This document shows, one piece after another, positions 60,062-64,000 of a stretch of DNA of 64,000 nt; within the stretch, counting starts at the first letter, position 1, and each line of letters starts with the position of its first letter. Below the pieces are notes generated by a model that was given only the letters and a program-made list of their open reading frames with translations, had not been told where the DNA came from and ran no database searches. This stretch comes from Mucilaginibacter pineti (GTDB taxonomy: Bacteria; Bacteroidota; Bacteroidia; Sphingobacteriales; Sphingobacteriaceae). A program made the position numbers and the translations under genes. Location of the stretch: NCBI RefSeq assembly GCF_900101875.1, contig NZ_FNAI01000007.1, forward strand, positions 186,001 through 250,000, in the 5' to 3' direction.

Positions 60062-61402
60062 ATGGACCCCGCGCATTACGAAATAAGTACCTTTTATTTA
60101 ATTGCAACCGTTTTCCTGGTATTGCTCAACGGCTTCTTTGTTGCCGCGGAGTTTGCTATGGTGAGAGTTAGGGGTTCTCAAATAGAGATCAAAGCCAAAG
60201 GCGGCAGCGGCGTAGCCAAAGTTGCCCGGGGCATACTGCATAATTTAGATGGTTACCTGGCTGCCACGCAGCTGGGTATTACCATTGCCTCACTTGCACT
60301 CGGTGTTGTTGGCGAGGAGGTTGCCACAAACATTGTTATCCGCGCTTTTTTGGCCGTAGGAATAACGCTTTCAAGCGGGTTTATCACCGCAAGCCACATT
60401 TTAGCCTTTACATCTATTACGGTACTGCACATTGTATTTGGTGAGCTTGCACCAAAATCAATAGCCATACAAAAGTCGGCACGTACGGTACTTGCGGTAG
60501 CACTTCCACTTAGGTTTTTCTTTGTTTTTTTTAAGCCGTTAATATGGCTGCTGAATGGCTTTGCCAATTTTATTTTAAAATTATTAGGCATAAGCACTTT
60601 AGAGGGCGGCGAAGCACACCATAGTTCCGAAGAATTACAGTACCTGCTGGAGCAGGGAAAAGAATCTGGCGCGCTGGATTCAAACGAGCACGAACTTATC
60701 CAAAACGTGTTTGATTTTAACGAGCGGGTAGTTAAAAACATTATGGTGCCCCGTACCAAAATATCGGGCATTGATATTGCATCAACCCGGCAGGAGCTGT
60801 TGGATATGATCATCGATGAGGGTTACTCGCGTATGCCTGTTTTTGATGATGTGATAGATAAGATAGTAGGGATTGTACACGCAAAGGATATTTTACCGCT
60901 GCTGGCCCGCAACGAGGAGATCGTATTAAAGAACATTATCCGCAAGCCATACTTTATCCCCGAAACCAAAAAGATCAACGATCTGATGGCCGAGCTACAG
61001 CAAAAACGCATCCAGATAGCTATTGTGCTTGATGAGTTTGGCGGTACTGCAGGTATGGTTACGCTGGAAGATATTGTAGAGGAACTGGTAGGCGAAATTC
61101 AGGATGAATACGATGAGGAAAAACCTATTGTTGAAAAAGTGAACGACCGCGAGTTTATCGTTAACGCCCTTGCACCAATATATGACGTGAACGAACACCT
61201 GCCGCATGATCTGCCTGAAGACGGCGACTTTGATACCGTAAGCGGCTGGCTGGGCCACATATTTGGCAAGATACCTGATGTTGGCGAGCAAAAAGAATCA
61301 AACGGTTACAACATTACCGTACTGCGCAAATCAGATCAGAATATCGAATCAGTTAAACTCGAATTACTGATTAATGAAGAAGATGCTGTAGATTTACATT
61401 AA
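60062..61402 (+). CDS. CNNM/CorC-like (hemolysin-family) membrane transporter
   Basis: A 446-residue protein. An N-terminal CNNM (DUF21) domain with four helices spans about 1-200, including FFVAAEFAMVRVRGSQIE and LHIVFGELAPKSIAIQK. Two CBS domains lie at about 215-335 (NIMVPRTKISGID, then FGGTAGMVTLEDIVEELVG). A CorC_HlyC domain closes the C-terminus (EFIVNALAPIYDVNEHL, then DTVSGWLGHIFGKIP). Members export or sense Mg2+ and related divalent cations. The former hemolysin label is historical. Confidence 0.9.
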   Translation: MDPAHYEISTFYLIATVFLVLLNGFFVAAEFAMVRVRGSQIEIKAKGGSGVAKVARGILHNLDGYLAATQLGITIASLALGVVGEEVATNIVIRAFLAVGITLSSGFITASHILAFTSITVLHIVFGELAPKSIAIQKSARTVLAVALPLRFFFVFFKPLIWLLNGFANFILKLLGISTLEGGEAHHSSEELQYLLEQGKESGALDSNEHELIQNVFDFNERVVKNIMVPRTKISGIDIASTRQELLDMIIDEGYSRMPVFDDVIDKIVGIVHAKDILPLLARNEEIVLKNIIRKPYFIPETKKINDLMAELQQKRIQIAIVLDEFGGTAGMVTLEDIVEELVGEIQDEYDEEKPIVEKVNDREFIVNALAPIYDVNEHLPHDLPEDGDFDTVSGWLGHIFGKIPDVGEQKESNGYNITVLRKSDQNIESVKLELLINEEDAVDLH

Positions 61403-61408
61403 AGCCGA

Positions 61409-61490
61409 AGGCGGAAAGGCAAAAGGTTAAAGGTGAAAGGCACTCAAGCCCTTTCTTCTTCGCGCTGTTTTACCTTTTACCTTTCGCCTT
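61409..61490. repeat. Inverted repeat before rsmE (word AAAGG)
   Basis: The arms at 61409-61428 and 61470-61490 pair as imperfect inverted repeats of AAGGCGAAAGG/AAAAGGT words. The right side continues with further CCTTTTACC words up to the rsmE start. No T-run after a compact stem, so not a standard terminator. Confidence 0.6.
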
Positions 61491-61511
61491 TACCCTTTTA
61501 CCTCTAAGTAA

Positions 61512-62222
61512 ATGCATCTATTTTACACACCCGATATAGCGCCAACCCATCCCCAGTATTTTCTTAGCGAAGAGGAGAGTAAGCACGCCATCCGTGTACT
61601 CAGGCTTGAAGCCGGCGATAAGGTGGAGCTGATTGATGGTCGTGGCGGTTTCTACAATGCCGAGATCAAAGATGCGCACCCAAAGCGCACCATCCTGGAT
61701 ATTACATCGGTAACTACTGAATTTAACAAGCGGAACCACTATCTGCACATAGCCGTAGCCCCCACAAAAAATATTGAACGTACCGAGTGGTTTTTAGAAA
61801 AAGCCACCGAAATTGGTATCGATGAAATTTCGCTGATCATTACCCAGCGGTCAGAACGTAAGGAGGTTAAGGTAGACAGGCTGAACAAAATTATTACCGC
61901 TGCCATAAAGCAATCGTTAAAAGCGTATCACCCCTTGTTGAATGAGCCAATTAAGCTTAATCAATTGCTTACCCAACCTTTCGACGGACAAAAATTTATT
62001 GCGCATTGCGAACCGGGCGAAAAGTTAAGCCTTAGTGGTCAATTACAACCCCACGGAAAATATTTAATATTAATAGGCCCCGAAGGTGATTTTACACCTG
62101 CCGAAATTGAGCTTGCTTTGGAAAGTGGTTTTAAACCCATAACTTTAGGAGAAAGCCGCCTGCGTACAGAAACCGCAGCGCTTGAAGCCTGTTTTGAAGC
62201 AAACTTTTTAAACCGGATATGA
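61512..62222 (+). CDS. rsmE: 16S rRNA m3U1498 methyltransferase
   Basis: A 236-residue SPOUT-fold methyltransferase that methylates N3 of U1498 in 16S rRNA. The N-terminal PUA-like domain spans 1-70. The SPOUT core has AVAPTKNIERTEWFLEKATEIGI, then LILIGPEGDFTPAEIE (the SAM loop) and TLGESRLRTETAALEA (the knot). Normal length. The stop overlaps the next gene by 4 bases. Confidence 0.95.
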   Translation: MHLFYTPDIAPTHPQYFLSEEESKHAIRVLRLEAGDKVELIDGRGGFYNAEIKDAHPKRTILDITSVTTEFNKRNHYLHIAVAPTKNIERTEWFLEKATEIGIDEISLIITQRSERKEVKVDRLNKIITAAIKQSLKAYHPLLNEPIKLNQLLTQPFDGQKFIAHCEPGEKLSLSGQLQPHGKYLILIGPEGDFTPAEIELALESGFKPITLGESRLRTETAALEACFEANFLNRI

Positions 62223-62881
62223 GTAAACTGAGGTACGTTATAGTCGCCGTTACTGTGCTCATGACCATGAGCGGCTTTCACGCGCCTGCCTATAAAATTG
62301 CCCGGATTAAATATAACGGCGGCGGCGATTGGTATGGCGACCGTACCGCGCTCCCCAATCTCATTAAATTTTGTAACGAAAACCTGAAAACCAATTTTGA
62401 GGCCGATGACGAAATTGTTGAGGTTGGCAGCGCCTCGTTGTTTAATTACCCTTTTACCTTTTTAACCGGGCACGGCAACGTAATATTTACCGATCAGGAA
62501 GCACTTAACCTGCGCAAATACCTCATGGGCGGCGGCTTTTTGCATATTGATGATAATTACGGGCTTGATAAATTTATTCGCCCGCAAATGAAAAAAGTAT
62601 TTCCCGAGCTTGATTTTGTGGAGCTGCCCGTTAATCACCCCATTTATCATCAGAAATACAGCTTCCCTAATGGTCTGCCCAAAATTCACGAACATGATGG
62701 CAAACGCGCACAGGGTTTCGGCTTAATTTACAAGGGAAGGCTGGTGTGTTTTTATACCTACGAGTGCGATTTAGGCAATGGGTGGGAAGATTATGGCACC
62801 TATGCCGGCGATACCCAGGAAAGCCGCATAAAGGCGCTTAAAATGGGTGCAAACCTCATTCAGTATATTTTTACCCAGTAG
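62219..62881 (+). CDS. DUF4159 exported protein
   Basis: A 220-residue protein with a short N-terminal hydrophobic signal (residues 5-22). The rest matches DUF4159: IKYNGGGDWYGDRTALPNLI, FLTGHGNVIFTDQEALNLR, GGGFLHIDDNYGLDKF and KIHEHDGKRAQGFGLIYKGRL. The domain has an amidotransferase-like, Rossmann-type look and usually lies next to MoxR/vWA genes; here it overlaps rsmE by 4 bases. The function is unknown. Confidence 0.85.
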   Translation: MSKLRYVIVAVTVLMTMSGFHAPAYKIARIKYNGGGDWYGDRTALPNLIKFCNENLKTNFEADDEIVEVGSASLFNYPFTFLTGHGNVIFTDQEALNLRKYLMGGGFLHIDDNYGLDKFIRPQMKKVFPELDFVELPVNHPIYHQKYSFPNGLPKIHEHDGKRAQGFGLIYKGRLVCFYTYECDLGNGWEDYGTYAGDTQESRIKALKMGANLIQYIFTQ

Positions 62882-62990
62882 TTTTAATTTGTTAATGGGA
62901 TTAGTTTAACTTACAAATAAAACATGTAACTTAAACTACACAAAACCCGTACAATAAATCACCAGCATTAGTTCACCAAACCTGCAACAC

Positions 62991-63488
62991 ATGTACCAGT
63001 TAAAAGTAAACGGCAAGTATGATTTTGAAACGGACAGACCAGACGGTGAACTGCTGATAAATGGCGCCAATATCATTGCCGATGTTAAACACATAAACGG
63101 AGGCCTGTACCACATCATCCAAAACAATGCATCCTATAATGTGGAAGTAGTGGGTTTTAACAACGCCGAAAAAACTGCCGAAATAAAGGTTAATAACAAC
63201 ACCTATACCATTACAGCTAAAGATCAGTTTGATTTGCTGTTGGATAAACTGGGTCTTAGTAGTTTGAACAGTACCCGGATAAGCGAAATAAAAGCCCCAA
63301 TGCCGGGCATGGTACTTAAAATATTTGCTGCCGAGGGCGATGAAATAAAAAAGGGCGATAACCTTTTTGTATTAGAAGCCATGAAGATGGAAAATATAAT
63401 TAAATCGCCTGCCGATGTTACTATCAAAAAAATTAAGATAAAACCCGGGGATAAAGTGGAAAAAGGTCAGATTTTAATTGAGTTTTAA
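62991..63488 (+). CDS. Biotin carboxyl carrier-like protein
   Basis: A 165-residue protein. The first 95 residues form a beta-rich domain of the kind found next to the biotin domain in acyl-CoA carboxylases. The C-terminal biotinyl domain (about 97-165) has IKAPMPGMVLKIFAAEGDEIKKGD and the attachment motif EAMKMEN with Lys132. Probably the carrier subunit of a propionyl-CoA or related carboxylase, which would supply methylmalonyl-CoA for the mutase at 4743-6290. This link is an inference: the carboxylase subunits are not in the window. Confidence 0.88.
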   Translation: MYQLKVNGKYDFETDRPDGELLINGANIIADVKHINGGLYHIIQNNASYNVEVVGFNNAEKTAEIKVNNNTYTITAKDQFDLLLDKLGLSSLNSTRISEIKAPMPGMVLKIFAAEGDEIKKGDNLFVLEAMKMENIIKSPADVTIKKIKIKPGDKVEKGQILIEF

Positions 63489-63595
63489 ACTGATTTCATT
63501 AAAATATTGTAACAAATGCAATAATTTTTTACGATTTACGTTGCTTTTTGCCTCATTATTTAATAACTTACTTCTTTTAACTAACTTTTAACTTT

Positions 63596-64000
63596 ATGAA
63601 GAAAAATTTACTAACAGTTTTGCTGGTATTTTCTTGTATTTCAATTGTTTTTGCACAAAACAGTGTTATAACAGGCAAGGTAACAGATCAAAAAGATGGT
63701 TCGCCCTTGCCGGGGGTAAGTGTAACCGTAAAGGGAGTATCCGGTACCGGAACTCAAACCGGGGTAGATGGCGCGTACAAGCTTTCGGTTCCTTCAACCG
63801 CGAAGGTGTTGATCTTTAAATTTCTTGGTTATAAAGAAGCCGAAGCGGCAATAAACGGTGCCACGCTAAACATCCAGTTAGGTGCCGATTCTAAGCAGCT
63901 ATCAGAAGTAGTGGTAGTAGGTTATGGTACGCAAAGTAAACGTTCGTTAACCGGTTCGGTGTCAAAAATTAAAGGTTCAGATATTGAGAATATTCCTGTA
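63596..64000 (+). CDS. SusC/RagA-type TonB-dependent receptor, N-terminal part (runs off the window)
   Basis: The first 135 residues of an outer-membrane receptor. A signal peptide (cleavage after IVFAQ, residue 21) is followed by a carboxypeptidase-D regulatory-like domain (GKVTDQKDGSPLPGVSVTVKG, then GVDGAYKLSVPS). The TonB-box and plug entrance VVVGYGTQSKRSLTGSV are diagnostic of SusC/RagA proteins. It imports oligosaccharides or peptides with a SusD partner, which would be expected just beyond the right edge. It would draw energy from ExbB-ExbD-TonB, such as the set at 38830-41801. The upstream gap of 107 bases shows no recognised promoter. Confidence 0.93.
   Translation, partial: MKKNLLTVLLVFSCISIVFAQNSVITGKVTDQKDGSPLPGVSVTVKGVSGTGTQTGVDGAYKLSVPSTAKVLIFKFLGYKEAEAAINGATLNIQLGADSKQLSEVVVVGYGTQSKRSLTGSVSKIKGSDIENIPV

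Overview
The window looks like a chromosomal segment of a Bacteroidetes bacterium of the family Sphingobacteriaceae, most like Mucilaginibacter or Pedobacter. This is inferred from gene content: a SusC/RagA-type TonB-dependent receptor, DUF4369/TlpA exported thioredoxins, an exbB-exbD-exbD-tonB cluster, a short NuoG, DUF4159 and DUF3472 proteins, several TAnnTTTG promoter boxes and weak Shine-Dalgarno sites. No rRNA, tRNA, CRISPR array, integrase or transposase was recognised. Almost all genes are housekeeping or surface/envelope genes.

Layout. 1-2160: end of a surface polysaccharide cluster (GalE tail, RfbB, CpsB-type PHP phosphatase). 2319-8141: MacB-like permease, IscA/ErpA-type Fe-S protein, small membrane protein with a catalytic-only methylmalonyl-CoA mutase, and dnaA. 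8293-19544: exported or membrane functions (GH78-like glycosidase, acyltransferase 3, TlpA-like protein, YtcJ-like amidohydrolase, MFS exporter, M13 peptidase lipoprotein). 19733-29569: metabolism (tryptophan 2,3-dioxygenase family, universal stress protein, a SerB-SerA-ACT fusion, SDR, arginase-fold protein, two tandem TlpA/DUF4369 proteins, purD). 29570-35472: the accessory-looking part, rich in repeats, with a SMI1/KNR4 (SUKH) protein, a DUF3472-ricin lipoprotein and two unrecognised proteins. 35738-38428: metK with a candidate SAM riboswitch, a YegS-like lipid kinase and a SUI1-family factor. 38830-44640: TonB energising operon plus a PstS-like lipoprotein and a TPR protein. 44781-58789: complete 13-gene nuo operon (A,B,C,D,E,F,G,H,I,J,K,L,M,N with C and D separate), interrupted by an S23/IVS four-helix-bundle gene. 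58846-64000: DedA, pyrophosphatase, CNNM/CorC-like protein, RsmE, DUF4159, biotin carrier protein and the start of a SusC/RagA receptor.

The most unusual signal is non-coding. More than a dozen intergenic gaps hold long imperfect palindromes built from short reiterated words. Their sequences mostly differ, but their architecture is the same. Five of the gaps inside the nuo operon carry such elements, and one of them (nuoF-nuoG) holds the S23/IVS gene between 16-bp perfect inverted repeats. A second striking signal is an array of eight CGTCA words spaced exactly 11,10,11,10,11,10,11 bp, in phase with the DNA helix, upstream of purD.

All calls come from reading the sequence and from knowledge of the families. 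No database search, folding or alignment program was run.
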